Shown: positions 44,373 through 53,954, counted from the stretch's first letter. The stretch is 64,000 nt of DNA from Sporomusaceae bacterium (GCA_018434355.1 JAHDPL010000025.1:1-64000); one strand, 5' to 3'. Notes: generated by a model not told the origin, from the sequence alone. Made by a program: numbers and translations.

Positions 44373-46004
44373 TTATGCGCCAAGGAACAGTTTGATATCT
44401 TCATCGACTGTGCCGATTCCGGCGATGCCGAACGTCTCCACCAACACCTTGGCCACATTGGGTGACAGGAAGCCCGGCAGCGTCGGCCCGAGATGGATGT
44501 TCTTCACGCCCAGATATAGCAGCGCCAGCAGCACGATGACCGCTTTCTGCTCATACCAACCGATATTGAAGGCGATCGGCAGCTTGTTGATATCGTCGAG
44601 CCCGAACACTTCCTTCAGTTTCAGCGCGATGACCGCCAGCGAGTAGGAGTCGTTGCACTGGCCGGCGTCCAGTACACGGGGAATGCCGCCGATGTCTCCG
44701 AGTTTCAATTTGTTGTAACGATACTTGGCGCAACCGGCCGTCAGGATCACCGTATCCATCGGCAGTTTCGCGGCAAACTCGGTGAAATACTCGCGCGATT
44801 TCATCCGGCCATCGCAACCGGCCATGACAAAGAATTTCTTGATCGCGCCGGACTTGACCGCCGCCACCACTTTGTCGGCCACTGCAAACACCTGCTCGTG
44901 GGCGAATCCGCCGACCAGCGTGCCTGTCTCGATCTCCGTCGGCGGCCTGAGCGTCTTAGCCATGGCAATGATGGCCGAGAAATCTTTCTTGCCGTTTTCG
45001 TCGGCGGTGATATGCGGGCAGCCGGGATAGCCGGAGGCGCCGCTGGTGAAAATCCGCGCCCGTACTTCTTCGCTGCGCGGCGGTACGATACAGTTGGTCG
45101 TGAACAGGATCGGCCCGTTGAAGCTTTCGAATTCGCCGACTTGCTTCCACCAGGCGTTGCCATAGTTGCCGGCCAGGTTGTCATATTTCTTGAATGCCGG
45201 GTAGTAGTGCGCCGGCAGCATTTCGCTGTGGGTATAGACATCGACTCCGGTTCCCTTGGTTTGCTCCAGCAGTTGCTCCAGGTCGGTCAGGTCGTGGCCG
45301 GAGATCAGGATTGCCGGATTGCCTCGCACGCCGAGGTTGACTTCGGTGATTTGCGGATGGCCATATTTCGAAGTATTGGCTTCGTCCAGCAGCGCCATCG
45401 CCGCCACGCCGAACTGGCCGGTTTTCAGGGTCAGCGCGACCAGGTCCTCGGCGGTCAGCTTGTCGTTCAGCGTTGCAGCCAGCGCTTCGTAAACGAAGGC
45501 GTACAGTTCGTTGTTTTCCTTGCCGATGTTCAGCGCGTGATGGGTATACGCCGCCAGGCCTTTCAGTCCGTAGGTGATCATTTCGCGCAGCGAACGCACG
45601 TCTTCGTTCTGGGTCGCCAGCACACCGACGCTTGCCGCTTTTTCCAGCATTGCTTCTTTCGAATCGACTTCGAAGGTCACGGCGTCATGCCAATCGGCTG
45701 CAGCCACTTTGGCTCTAAGCATTTTCCGCAGGGTCAGCATCTTCTTGATCTCGGTCTCGAACGCTTCCGCGTCAAAATTGGCATTGGTGATCGTCATGAA
45801 CAGGCCTTTCAACACTTCATGATTGACGGGGCCGAGGTCCTTGACGTCGAGTTTTCCCTTGACCACGATTTCGGCGATGCCCTTGAGCGAGTAAATCAAT
45901 AGATCCTGGAGTTTCGCCACCTCTTCCGTTTTGCCGCAGACGCCGCGAACCTCGCAGCCCGTCCCTTTGGCGGTTTCCTGACACTGGTAACAAAACATGC
46001 TCAT
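44373..46004 (-). CDS. hcp: hydroxylamine reductase / hybrid-cluster protein
   Basis: 543 residues, full length. The N-terminal 4Fe-4S motif is [20 protein letters not shown] (CxxC-x8-C-x5-C), and the hybrid-cluster ligands lie in later segments such as [21 protein letters not shown] and [11 protein letters not shown]. Hcp reduces nitric oxide to N2O (and hydroxylamine in vitro) and protects against nitrosative stress. It is divergent from nrfHA, whose nitrite reduction can release NO, so the pair is functionally matched. A TTGCCC/TAAATT promoter with an 18-base spacer is visible on the minus strand. Confidence 0.95.
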   Translation of the reverse strand: MSMFCYQCQETAKGTGCEVRGVCGKTEEVAKLQDLLIYSLKGIAEIVVKGKLDVKDLGPVNHEVLKGLFMTITNANFDAEAFETEIKKMLTLRKMLRAKVAAADWHDAVTFEVDSKEAMLEKAASVGVLATQNEDVRSLREMITYGLKGLAAYTHHALNIGKENNELYAFVYEALAATLNDKLTAEDLVALTLKTGQFGVAAMALLDEANTSKYGHPQITEVNLGVRGNPAILISGHDLTDLEQLLEQTKGTGVDVYTHSEMLPAHYYPAFKKYDNLAGNYGNAWWKQVGEFESFNGPILFTTNCIVPPRSEEVRARIFTSGASGYPGCPHITADENGKKDFSAIIAMAKTLRPPTEIETGTLVGGFAHEQVFAVADKVVAAVKSGAIKKFFVMAGCDGRMKSREYFTEFAAKLPMDTVILTAGCAKYRYNKLKLGDIGGIPRVLDAGQCNDSYSLAVIALKLKEVFGLDDINKLPIAFNIGWYEQKAVIVLLALLYLGVKNIHLGPTLPGFLSPNVAKVLVETFGIAGIGTVDEDIKLFLGA

Positions 46005-46097
46005 TTACACTTCCCCCTTTTTTACGTAAATCATCACTATGTTAAATTTACCACGAATTTCTACTGACGGGCAACCGATATAAGGTGATTCTCGCGA

Positions 46098-46138
46098 AAA
46101 AATCTGACATTTTTGTTATTTGTCAGATTTTTTCGTTA
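46098..46138. promoter_or_regulatory. 15-bp-arm inverted repeat between hcp and nrfHA
   Basis: CGAAAAAATCTGACA and its exact complement flank an 11-base centre. It lies between divergent promoters, so an operator for a shared regulator is possible; an RNA hairpin that stops stray transcripts is the alternative. Confidence 0.45.
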
Positions 46139-46218
46139 TTCCCGTTTTTTTCGGCAGGAATCTCCCCTTTGATGTAGAAGGGGAAAGTTAGAACTAATGA
46201 GATCGGCGGTGATGTGAA

Positions 46219-46665
46219 ATGAACTGCTGGAAATTGTTCTTGCTTGGCGTCGCGGCCGGCATCCTGCTTTTGGTGGTGATGGGGACCGGCTATCAATGGG
46301 CCGGCACGCCCGGGTTTTGCGGCGCCTGCCACAGTATGGAACGGGTCCATCGCACTTGGCATGCGAGTACCCACAAGCAATTCGCCTGCATCGAATGTCA
46401 TCTGCCGAACGGCAATTTTGCCGAAAGTTTTCTCTATAAGGCCAAAGCCGGCCTGCGCGACGTGCGGGACGAATTCGGCCGCAATTATCAGGTGGTGACG
46501 CCGCTTTCGTCGGAAGCGCATCAGATTTTGCAAAACAATTGTCTTCGTTGCCATTCGTCAAGTGTCGGCGATACCCGGATGACCAAGGGCGAAGCCCAGT
46601 GTACCACTTGCCACCGGGAACTGGTCCATGGCCGCGGTGAACCGAAAGGAGTGCTGCAAAAATGA
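46219..46665 (+). CDS. nrfH: cytochrome c nitrite reductase small subunit (tetrahaem quinol dehydrogenase)
   Basis: 148 residues. One N-terminal membrane helix (LFLLGVAAGILLLVVMG) anchors the protein. Four haem-c motifs are present: CGACH, CIECH, CLRCH and CTTCH. It oxidises menaquinol and passes electrons to NrfA on the outer face of the inner membrane. Its stop overlaps the nrfA start. The ribosome site (GGCGGTGATG) is weak. Confidence 0.93.
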   Translation: MNCWKLFLLGVAAGILLLVVMGTGYQWAGTPGFCGACHSMERVHRTWHASTHKQFACIECHLPNGNFAESFLYKAKAGLRDVRDEFGRNYQVVTPLSSEAHQILQNNCLRCHSSSVGDTRMTKGEAQCTTCHRELVHGRGEPKGVLQK

Positions 46666-47942
46666 ACAGACGGATGAAAATAGTGATCGGCTTGTCCCTG
46701 GTTTTGCTGCTGGCATTCGGGTTCGTCGTGATTCGCACCTTTGTTGACAAACCGCAGGAAATGGTGAAGATCAAGCCATTTCCCGCCGGGGAATACGACC
46801 CGGCGGTCTGGGGCAAAAACTATCCGCTGCAATACGCCAGCTACTTGAAAAACCGCCAGATGAGCCCATCGCCGACCGGCTACGGCGGCAGCAATAATGT
46901 GCAGAAGTCAATTCAACAGCCGGAGATTCTGACCAACTTCAAAGGCAATCCGTTCAGCAAGGATTACACGGAAGATCGCGGCCATCCATACGCGGTCGAA
47001 GATCTGTTGGAAACCAAACGGATCGGCCCGGCCAGTCCCGGCGCTTGTATCACCTGCAAAACGGCGCATGTCGAGACATTTTTCAAAGAGATGGGCTGGG
47101 GGTACGCCAAAGTCCCGTTGACGGAGCTGACCGCCAAGACCAAGCATCCGGTCGTATGCGGCAATTGCCATGACCCGGCGACGATGGACCTGCGGGTGAT
47201 CAACCCGGCTTTCATCGAAGCGATGTCGCGCCGCGGCGTCGACGTAAAGAAAGCGCCGCGTGAGCAAATGCGCAGTTTTGTCTGCGGCCAGTGCCACGCA
47301 GAATACTATTTCGAGCCGGGCAGCAACCGGGTGGTCTTCCCCTGGGACAAAGGGCTGACGCCGGAAGCGATGTACGAATACTACGCCGGCAAGCCGTTCG
47401 GTTTTGTCCAGGACTGGCAACATCCCGATTCCAAAACGCCGATGCTGAAGGCGCAGCACCCCGAATTCGAGACCTGGAGCGAAGGCGTCCACGGCAAAGC
47501 TGGCGTCTCCTGCGCCGACTGCCATATGCCGTTCATGCGGGAGGATGGCCGCAAATATACCTCCCACTGGGTGACAAGCCCGCTGAAGCATATCAAGAAT
47601 TCCTGCCGCGCCTGCCACACCCAGAGTGAAGAATGGCTGCTCACCCAAGTCAAGACGACCCAGGACCGGACTTGGCAACTGATGCATATTGCCGGCCAGA
47701 CCATCGCCCGCGCCCATGACGCGACCGGCCGAGCCGGGCAGAATCCCGCCGCCGACCCGGCGTCGCTGGCCAAAGCGCGTGAATTGATCCGCAAGGCCCA
47801 GTGGTACTGGGATATCGTCGCCGCCGAGAACGGAATGGGCGCACATAACCCTGGCGGTAACATGAACACCCTCGGCCAGGCGATCGACCTGGCGCACCAA
47901 GCGATCGAAGCCGCCGCGCAGGCTGGCGGCGTTAAGCAATAA
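46662..47942 (+). CDS. nrfA: ammonia-forming cytochrome c nitrite reductase, catalytic subunit
   Basis: 426 residues with an N-terminal signal-anchor. Haem motifs are CITCK (active-site haem with lysine ligand), CGNCH, CGQCH, CADCH and CRACH, the exact pentahaem set of NrfA. It reduces nitrite to ammonium with six electrons, outside the inner membrane. It overlaps nrfH by 4 bases. No dedicated maturation genes are near, so general cytochrome c biogenesis must exist elsewhere. The pair allows respiratory nitrite ammonification. Confidence 0.95.
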   Translation: MNRRMKIVIGLSLVLLLAFGFVVIRTFVDKPQEMVKIKPFPAGEYDPAVWGKNYPLQYASYLKNRQMSPSPTGYGGSNNVQKSIQQPEILTNFKGNPFSKDYTEDRGHPYAVEDLLETKRIGPASPGACITCKTAHVETFFKEMGWGYAKVPLTELTAKTKHPVVCGNCHDPATMDLRVINPAFIEAMSRRGVDVKKAPREQMRSFVCGQCHAEYYFEPGSNRVVFPWDKGLTPEAMYEYYAGKPFGFVQDWQHPDSKTPMLKAQHPEFETWSEGVHGKAGVSCADCHMPFMREDGRKYTSHWVTSPLKHIKNSCRACHTQSEEWLLTQVKTTQDRTWQLMHIAGQTIARAHDATGRAGQNPAADPASLAKARELIRKAQWYWDIVAAENGMGAHNPGGNMNTLGQAIDLAHQAIEAAAQAGGVKQ

Positions 47943-48018
47943 AAACGCAAATAAGCGGAGTCCGATCAAAATTACTGTTCCATATTACTGTTCCATGAAG
48001 TATCGCCCCAAAAATTTA

Positions 48019-48172
48019 TGAAATATAGCACCAAACACTGCCAATCTCCCGCGCCTGGCAGTGTTTGGTGCTGGTTTTCAAGAAATCCGCTCCCCGGCAG
48101 GTTGAAAAGGGGCGGCAACGAAACGACCGTCTACTTGGTTGTTCTTACCTTGTCGCAATAGGAAGAACGGAT
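48019..48172 (+). repeat. dispersed intergenic repeat, copy 1
   Basis: It shares blocks CTCCCGCGCCTGGCA, CCGCTCCCCGGCAG and AAGGGGCGGCA, in order and spacing, with 50027-50186. A hairpin with AGCACCAAACACTGCCA arms (48027-48072) starts the copy and could end nrfA transcription. The rest of the gap from 47943 to 48380 shows no gene. Confidence 0.65.
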
Positions 48173-48380
48173 ACAACCAATAAGCAATTTGGCGGGTGCA
48201 ATAGTACAAGACAACTCCAATCCCTTTTCGATAGCAGTTTTGTCATAAAGATTGCGAATACATACTCAACAAGTGCGTACAAGCAGGTTTTTTTATCAGT
48301 GGGGACGAAATAATATCGATGAAAAACTCCAAAAAAATCAAATCCTGCTAATACTTATTAGTGCCAAGGAGTTTGCTGCC

Positions 48381-49706
48381 ATGCTAAAAATCAAACTAGT
48401 TTCGGCTATATTTGCCGCGTTTATCGGTATTATTATATTTATCGCTTTTTCCTCCATGCAGAGGGAACAATTTGATGCAGCAGCAAAACAAAATCAGCTC
48501 CTGGAACTGCAAGAGTTGACTACCATTTCTGACCGAATCCAGACTACCCTGAATCAAAGCATGCAATATGTGGAGTTTTTTGACGTACTGATTCAAAAAG
48601 ACCCTGCGATTTCTCAAGAATCCTTGGGTGACTATACCGCACTGGTCCTCAAACAAAATCCCAGCATTCACAGTATTTCCATTGCACCCGGCGGCATTGT
48701 GGCCAGAGTATACCCGCTAAGCGGCAATGAAGCAGCTATCGGGCACAATTTGCTTACAGACCCGAAGCGAAGCAGCTTTGCCAATGCGGCCATTCAAAAG
48801 CGCCGAGCGATTGCTCAGGGTCCGGTCGAAAGTCGGCAGGGCGGATTGCTATTTTTTAATCGCAAGGCTATTTTTACGACCAAAGCTGGAAAGGAAACCT
48901 TGTGGGGATTGGTAATTGTCGCCGTTGATTTTACTGGTTTGCTACGTGACAGCGGTTTGTTCGAGGATAACGACGAATACGTATTTGCGCTGCGAACCGA
49001 CAAGGCTGACGGAACGAACGATTTTACCTGGGGCAACCAGTCCCTGTTTTCCGGCTCTGCCACCGTCAAAACGATCCAACTGGCGGATAACCGCTGGGAA
49101 ATTGCAGTCGGGTCAAAACAGAGCGAGGAGCTTTCACAGACCCCGCTCAAACGTATGACGCTTTTTTTCTATTTTTTGCTGGCACTCGTGATTTTGCTTG
49201 TTTACAAGCACGTCTTTCTGTTTCAACAACGTTCACTAGCCGCTAAGCTTGACTCTTTGACCCGCACTCTAAATAAAACGGCCTTTGAATCGATTGTAAG
49301 AAATCGTTTGAACAATACGATTAACCAGCATGCGATTATCATGATCGATTTAAACGATTTCAAGAGAATCAACGATATTTATGGCCATCCGGCAGGTGAT
49401 GCCGTACTGATCGAAGTAGCCAGTCGAATCCGCCAAGTCTTGCGTCAATCCGATCAAGTATCCCGCTTGGGCGGCGATGAGTTCATCATTTTTTTGGAAA
49501 GCATCGCAAATGCTGCGGCCGTGGATCAAGTGATCGAGCGATTACAAAAGGCGATGCGCGATCCCGTTGCCTGGAGCGAACCGATTCCGGTTGCACTGGC
49601 CATTGGGCAAGCTTATTTCCCGGCGGACGGGGACACCTTCGAAAAATTATATTCTGTTGCTGATGAACGGATGTACCGGATGAAGAAAAGCGGGGATGAT
49701 TTTTAA
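48381..49706 (+). CDS. membrane-bound diguanylate cyclase (CHASE-GGDEF)
   Basis: 441 residues from the ATG at 48381, 9 bases after AAGGAG; longer versions lack a ribosome site. A first membrane helix (about 8-24), a CHASE sensor (about 35-240, with YPLSGNEAAIGHNLL), a second helix (about 257-275) and GGDEF (about 285-441). RLGGDEF is intact and RQSD five residues before it is an I-site. It should make c-di-GMP in response to an external small molecule. It is the second cyclase in the window. Confidence 0.9.
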   Translation: MLKIKLVSAIFAAFIGIIIFIAFSSMQREQFDAAAKQNQLLELQELTTISDRIQTTLNQSMQYVEFFDVLIQKDPAISQESLGDYTALVLKQNPSIHSISIAPGGIVARVYPLSGNEAAIGHNLLTDPKRSSFANAAIQKRRAIAQGPVESRQGGLLFFNRKAIFTTKAGKETLWGLVIVAVDFTGLLRDSGLFEDNDEYVFALRTDKADGTNDFTWGNQSLFSGSATVKTIQLADNRWEIAVGSKQSEELSQTPLKRMTLFFYFLLALVILLVYKHVFLFQQRSLAAKLDSLTRTLNKTAFESIVRNRLNNTINQHAIIMIDLNDFKRINDIYGHPAGDAVLIEVASRIRQVLRQSDQVSRLGGDEFIIFLESIANAAAVDQVIERLQKAMRDPVAWSEPIPVALAIGQAYFPADGDTFEKLYSVADERMYRMKKSGDDF

Positions 49707-50026
49707 ACCGTAAAACCATATAAAATCAACAAAAAACGGGCCAAACAGCCCGGTATAACACCATTCGCATACGCTCCAACCGGCCTTAAAACCGATCCTG
49801 GAGCGTTTCGATTTTGTCAAATTGAGCCGATTTTCGCCGGTTTGCTCATCTGCCATGACTCGGCCAGCAGCCTGATACCGGTGGCGGAAGAAGGGCAGGG
49901 CCGCCGCTACCCGCAAGCCCCGCCGCCACACCTACCAGGGCGACCGGAAAAACGTGTTGAAGAACAGCCAGAGCGCCGCCACCAGCGCCAGGTAATATTT
50001 CCACATGATGAACCGCCTCCCAAAGT
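49707..50026. other. gene-poor gap after the CHASE-GGDEF gene
   Basis: The gap holds a small GC-rich hairpin (CGGGC/GCCCG, near 49738), a 40-base segment at about 49797 (starting GGAGCGTTTCGATTTTGTCA) that resembles 43277, and a possible 24-codon ORF on the minus strand. I see nothing else. Confidence 0.4.
49932..50006 (-). CDS. possible 24-residue single-helix membrane peptide
   Basis: ATG at 50006 lies 9 bases after GGGAGG. The peptide opens MWKYYLALVAALWLFFNTFF and ends in SPW: a single hydrophobic stretch with an aromatic-rich profile. It fits a membrane microprotein, but only the ribosome site and composition support it. The dispersed repeat copy 2 forms its leader. Confidence 0.35.
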   Translation of the reverse strand: MWKYYLALVAALWLFFNTFFRSPW

Positions 50027-50186
50027 GTGAAATACAGCAACCAAACTGCTGCCAGCCTCCCGCGCCTGGCAATGTTTTTTTTGCTGACTTTCACGAAAGC
50101 CGCTCCCCGGCAGATTGACAAGGGGCGGCAGCGAAGCGGACGGCTGCGCAGCAGCTCTCCCCTTGTCATAAGGGTAAGAGCGGGTA
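50027..50186 (+). repeat. dispersed intergenic repeat, copy 2
   Basis: Same block order as 48019-48172, with the final stretch CTTGTCATAAGGGTAAGAGCGG matching CTTGTCGCAATAGGAAGAACGG there. The copies diverge by substitutions and small indels, so they are old or mobile. Confidence 0.65.
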
Positions 50187-50295
50187 AAATCGAGATGCAA
50201 AAAAATGAATCGCAAGTCCTATTCAATCAGGGCACAGGACTCAAGGAAATGCAAATTCATGGCCGGAAGAAATAAAAGTGGAGGTGGATTCACCG

Positions 50296-50592
50296 ATGCC
50301 TACCCTTTATCTGTTTTTTCTGTGGGAACTCGTTTTGGTAATCCTGGTATGGATTTTAGGGACTCTGGTTGACAAAAGGATAATCGGTTATCCCTCGGCA
50401 AGGTGGGGCGCAACCTTTGCCTTTGCAACATTGGTCATTCCTGCCTCCAGATTGGTCGGCTGGCCATTTGCCATTGGCTTAACTTTGTTGATGTGCACAG
50501 TAATTAATTATGTTTTTTGGGGCACAGAGCAAATTGAGATCGAGCTTGCAAAGAAAAGGCTACGTGAAGAAAAAGCGGGGTCCGGCTCATGA
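50296..50592 (+). CDS. small membrane protein of unknown function
   Basis: 98 residues from ATG 50296; a GTG at 50278 is an alternative. GGAGG lies 11 bases before the ATG. Three hydrophobic stretches (LYLFFLWELVLVILVWILG, WGATFAFATLVIPAS, WPFAIGLTLLMCTVINYVFW) are followed by a charged tail that could form a short helix (IEIELAKKRLREEK). No family is recognised. It follows the dispersed repeat. Confidence 0.55.
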   Translation: MPTLYLFFLWELVLVILVWILGTLVDKRIIGYPSARWGATFAFATLVIPASRLVGWPFAIGLTLLMCTVINYVFWGTEQIEIELAKKRLREEKAGSGS

Positions 50593-50692
50593 GCCCTTTG
50601 CCTCGTCCGTTGTGGACAGCCAACGGCCGGTTTGAGCTTAGGAAGAAGCTCCGCCGTCCTGCCTGCCCACAACCTTGGTCGCTATTTTTGGG

Positions 50693-50765
50693 GGTGGCGC
50701 TGAGCACGGAGCGGGAAGCCCGCAGGCATAGAAAAAGCGGGCTGAAGCCCGCGCGTAGCGACAAT
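50693..50765 (+). repeat. REP-like palindromic element, copy 1
   Basis: A 70-base unit with GAGCACGGAGCGGGAAGCCC, a short A-rich spacer and GCGGGCTGAAGCCCGCGCG. It forms nested GC-rich hairpins. It is 85-90% alike to 54331-54402 in the same orientation. Confidence 0.7.
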
Positions 50766-50814
50766 GAAAGAATTTTTGTTCGCGTGTTTATGCAGCCGCT
50801 GCGATGTAGCGGAA

Positions 50815-50850
50815 CACTCCGGTGGACCCGGAGTGGTTTAGTCAGTTTTT
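50815..50850 (+). terminator. hairpin with T-run between converging units
   Basis: CACTCCGG and CCGGAGTG pair across 5 bases; GTTTAGTCAGTTTTTT follows on the plus strand. Confidence 0.5.
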
Positions 50851-53681
50851 TCTCTTATCTTCCAAGCCAATAACAATTCCGTGCCATCGTGGTTATAGGT
50901 CATCCAGTGCGACATGCTGAGCATCATCGGGATTCCCCGGCCCATCGACGCATCTTCGCCAAACGAAAACAAATCATCGGGATTTGCCCGCAGACGCCGC
51001 AACATCGCGTTGCCGGCAAAGCCGATCCGGCTGGTCTTCACTCTCACGACGAACCGGTTACCAAACCGGTTGAACTTTAGGCCGGCCTTTTGGCTGCGGG
51101 CTTTGCCGTCCCGGCATTCCAAGGCATTGGCGATCGCTTCGTTGACAGCCACTTCCTGCAAGGAATGCGGCGAACCGGTGACTTCGGCGATGACCTTGGC
51201 CACTTCTCCCTTCAACCGGCGATAATCGTCGAACCCATTGAGTTTAAGATGTTTCGGCCAGTGTTCCATCCTCAGCGAATTCGGCAACGTCTTAACATGA
51301 ATGCAAACGGCCGCGATATCGTCTTTGCCTTTTATCCCCTCGGCGCCTTGCGAAATCAGTTCACAAATCTGCTCGCATGTTTCAACCGGAGACCCTGATA
51401 ATTCCAGTACAGCCGCTTCCAGTCCATCGGTCGCAAAACAGAGCCGGTCTCCCGCTACCAGAGGTAGTGACTGCAACAAGTACTGCTGCTCTTCATCAAT
51501 TCCCAGATAGAGGCCCGGAACCTCCATCGCGCCCTGCCGAACCGACATGTCGGCCCAGAAACGGGTGATGCCGGCGCCGACGTAGCGTAACTGCTGGATT
51601 TGCAAGTCAACCTCAAAAGCAATCACCGCCGCAAATGCATCCGCTTCAAAATGCAGACACACCTGCCGGTTGAGCCAACTCATTTGTTCGGCCAGCGAGG
51701 CGTCCTGTTCCGCCACTTCATGCAGCAACACTTTTAGCGTCGAGGTATAGAGCGCCGTCGTCAGGCCGTGTCCCGGCACATCGACCAGATATCCGCGCAA
51801 AAGCTGCCCTTCGTTCAGCCACACCAAATGGTATAAGTCGCCGCTGATCTCAGCCAAGGATTGAAATGCGGTGTTGACCTCGAGGTAGGGGGATTCGTGC
51901 AGAGAAGACAGCTGGGCCCGCTGAATCCGCTTGGCAATCGCCGCATCTTGTTTTTGCGCCTTTTCTTGCTGAATTTGCGCCGCAATGTTACGATAGCTCA
52001 CGACAATAAGGTTTTGGTTCTGGTGAGTGATGATGATTGCGCTGCGCTCCATGAATAGAGCAGAGCCGTTTTTGTGGCGGAAGCGCCTGCGTTCCACCGG
52101 CAAGAAGCCTTGTCTGAACAGAAGTGAATCGTAATCCACTTGGCTTTCAGTTCCATCAAAGAGGATACAGTCTCTATACAAAGGGGCATCGTCCGGCAAA
52201 CTGAAGCCGAACCATTCAGTAAAGCGCCTATTGACTTCGACAATTTCCCAATTTGCAGGGTCGATCAGCGCGACCGCTTCAAAGGCTTGCTCAATCACTG
52301 CCTTGTATTTTTCCCGGCTGTCCCGAAGCGCTTGTTCGGACTGTTTTAACGCATCCGCCGCCTTCTTTTCCGCGTCAATGTCGGTCAAGGCCCCGATCAT
52401 ACGCATCACGTTGCCGGAGTGGTCCAGCAACACCTTGCCCCGGCTGCGCACCCATTTGTACGAGCCGTCTTTGCAGCGAAGCCGCTGCGTTTCATTATAG
52501 TGCGGCGAACGACCCGCTTTATGGTCCTCGATGGCTTGCTGCACCCGGGCGAGGTCATCCGGATGGCAACGCGACACCCACTCTTCGCGGGTATCGCCGA
52601 TTTCCTCAGGTTTGAACCCCACGATTTCCTTGCAGCGATCCGAATAATAGATCCGGTCGGTACGGGCGTCCCAGTCCCATACCCCGTCGTTCACCCCTTC
52701 GACGACCAATTTCCAGCGTTCGTCCTTTTGCCGCTGCCGAATCGCATGGAGCAGAGAAAAACCGGTCAGCAACAGCACCAGAATGCTACTGACAATGGCC
52801 GCACCTAGATAAAAGGTTCGCCGAGTGTGATACTCGGCAAGCGCAACTGGTGCGGCAATGCCGACCTGGACGACAAGTGGATAGTCCGGCATCGTGCGGT
52901 AACTAAAAAAGCGCGGGGTCCCATAGCGTTTCCCGCTGGACAAAAATCTGCCGATGGCGTTTTCTTTGAGATGCTTGTTCCAAAAATCGGTTTGCCGCAG
53001 ATGGGAGCCCACTTCTGAATCATTTTCAAACCAACTGGCCCTTACAATCCCGTCATACCCGACGATTCGCAAAGATTGGCCTGGTTGAAAACCCATCGAC
53101 TGGTAATAGCTTGAAAAATATGCGGACTCTACGGCCATGACTACAACGCCGTCAAAACCACCGTCACGTGCGTTTATACGCCGGCTGAGAAGGATGGCGT
53201 TTTTGTTTGTGTTGCGTCCAACAATCGGCTCACTGATAAAGGTTGAATACGTATCGGCAGGGATATGAACCCTGAAATAGGACCGGTCGCTAAAGGTGGC
53301 GCCTGGGGCGCCGGGCATCACACTGGTAACAATCTCGCCTGCCTGGTTCAAAATGAGAATCTGCAGGATTAACGGGTTGGGCGCCGCACGTCGGATAATC
53401 GTTGCGATGGCCGGAGTGACGCCTGCGCGTTCGTATTCTTCCTTGATCAGCATCATCTGCTCTTCCACGGCATGCAAAGAGCTGCGCACATGCTCCTCGT
53501 AGGAGCGAACCAACTGGTCGTTATTCTGTTCGATGTCCCGAACTGTTTCTTGGTATTCCCGAGACACCATCCCGTAGGTAATCAGCCAAATCGCCAGTAA
53601 TATCGAAAAACAATAGATGAACTGGGGCGAAGTCGCCCAGGCAAGGAATCGTTTTGGCCGGACAGGCAGTCCAGACTCCAT
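50838..53681 (-). CDS. sensor (dCACHE-PAS-PAS) fused to SpoIIE-type phosphatase and anti-sigma-type ATPase
   Basis: 947 residues. Order: membrane helix (about 20-40), dCACHE-like external sensor (about 45-285), second helix (about 293-315), PAS (about 325-445), PAS (about 455-575), PP2C/SpoIIE phosphatase (about 600-790; metal-site segments ISGDLYHLVW, VDVPGHGL and DDIAAV) and an RsbW-like HATPase (about 805-945; N-box VNEAIANALECRDG, G-box GRGIPMMLS). One chain thus could both dephosphorylate and phosphorylate an anti-sigma antagonist, or act on two partners. No STAS or sigma factor gene is adjacent. The start codon has GGGGG 9 bases upstream. Confidence 0.85.
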   Translation of the reverse strand: MESGLPVRPKRFLAWATSPQFIYCFSILLAIWLITYGMVSREYQETVRDIEQNNDQLVRSYEEHVRSSLHAVEEQMMLIKEEYERAGVTPAIATIIRRAAPNPLILQILILNQAGEIVTSVMPGAPGATFSDRSYFRVHIPADTYSTFISEPIVGRNTNKNAILLSRRINARDGGFDGVVVMAVESAYFSSYYQSMGFQPGQSLRIVGYDGIVRASWFENDSEVGSHLRQTDFWNKHLKENAIGRFLSSGKRYGTPRFFSYRTMPDYPLVVQVGIAAPVALAEYHTRRTFYLGAAIVSSILVLLLTGFSLLHAIRQRQKDERWKLVVEGVNDGVWDWDARTDRIYYSDRCKEIVGFKPEEIGDTREEWVSRCHPDDLARVQQAIEDHKAGRSPHYNETQRLRCKDGSYKWVRSRGKVLLDHSGNVMRMIGALTDIDAEKKAADALKQSEQALRDSREKYKAVIEQAFEAVALIDPANWEIVEVNRRFTEWFGFSLPDDAPLYRDCILFDGTESQVDYDSLLFRQGFLPVERRRFRHKNGSALFMERSAIIITHQNQNLIVVSYRNIAAQIQQEKAQKQDAAIAKRIQRAQLSSLHESPYLEVNTAFQSLAEISGDLYHLVWLNEGQLLRGYLVDVPGHGLTTALYTSTLKVLLHEVAEQDASLAEQMSWLNRQVCLHFEADAFAAVIAFEVDLQIQQLRYVGAGITRFWADMSVRQGAMEVPGLYLGIDEEQQYLLQSLPLVAGDRLCFATDGLEAAVLELSGSPVETCEQICELISQGAEGIKGKDDIAAVCIHVKTLPNSLRMEHWPKHLKLNGFDDYRRLKGEVAKVIAEVTGSPHSLQEVAVNEAIANALECRDGKARSQKAGLKFNRFGNRFVVRVKTSRIGFAGNAMLRRLRANPDDLFSFGEDASMGRGIPMMLSMSHWMTYNHDGTELLLAWKIREKTD

Positions 53682-53954
53682 TCAGTAAAACCCCCAGCGC
53701 AATAATCTTAGCTGTGATGGATTCATTCAGTCCGCGATCGCATACTGCTTTCAGATAATCCAATAGATACAGGGAGTTTTTTTAACTATACGTTACTTTG
53801 CCAGATTTCTACAATAGAATTGTTAAAACCTTCTTTTTTAGATCGGCGTGCTTCAAAACAATTCTCTCGTTTTATGCCAAGACCAAGTGACATGAATAAA
53901 TATTGAATACTATAGTCTGTGGTCAAGGCGTAGGGATTACGTTAATTTTTTACC

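Noticed and set aside
44898-45902. Plus-strand ORF of 334 codons
   Set aside because: Antisense shadow of hcp, produced by its codon bias; no ribosome site and no recognisable domain.
46908-47969. Minus-strand ORF of 353 codons
   Set aside because: Antisense shadow of nrfA, whose five haem motifs fix the real frame.
49842-50275. Several 60-126 codon ORFs over the second dispersed repeat
   Set aside because: They follow the repeat sequence rather than a gene, lack ribosome sites, and change between repeat copies.
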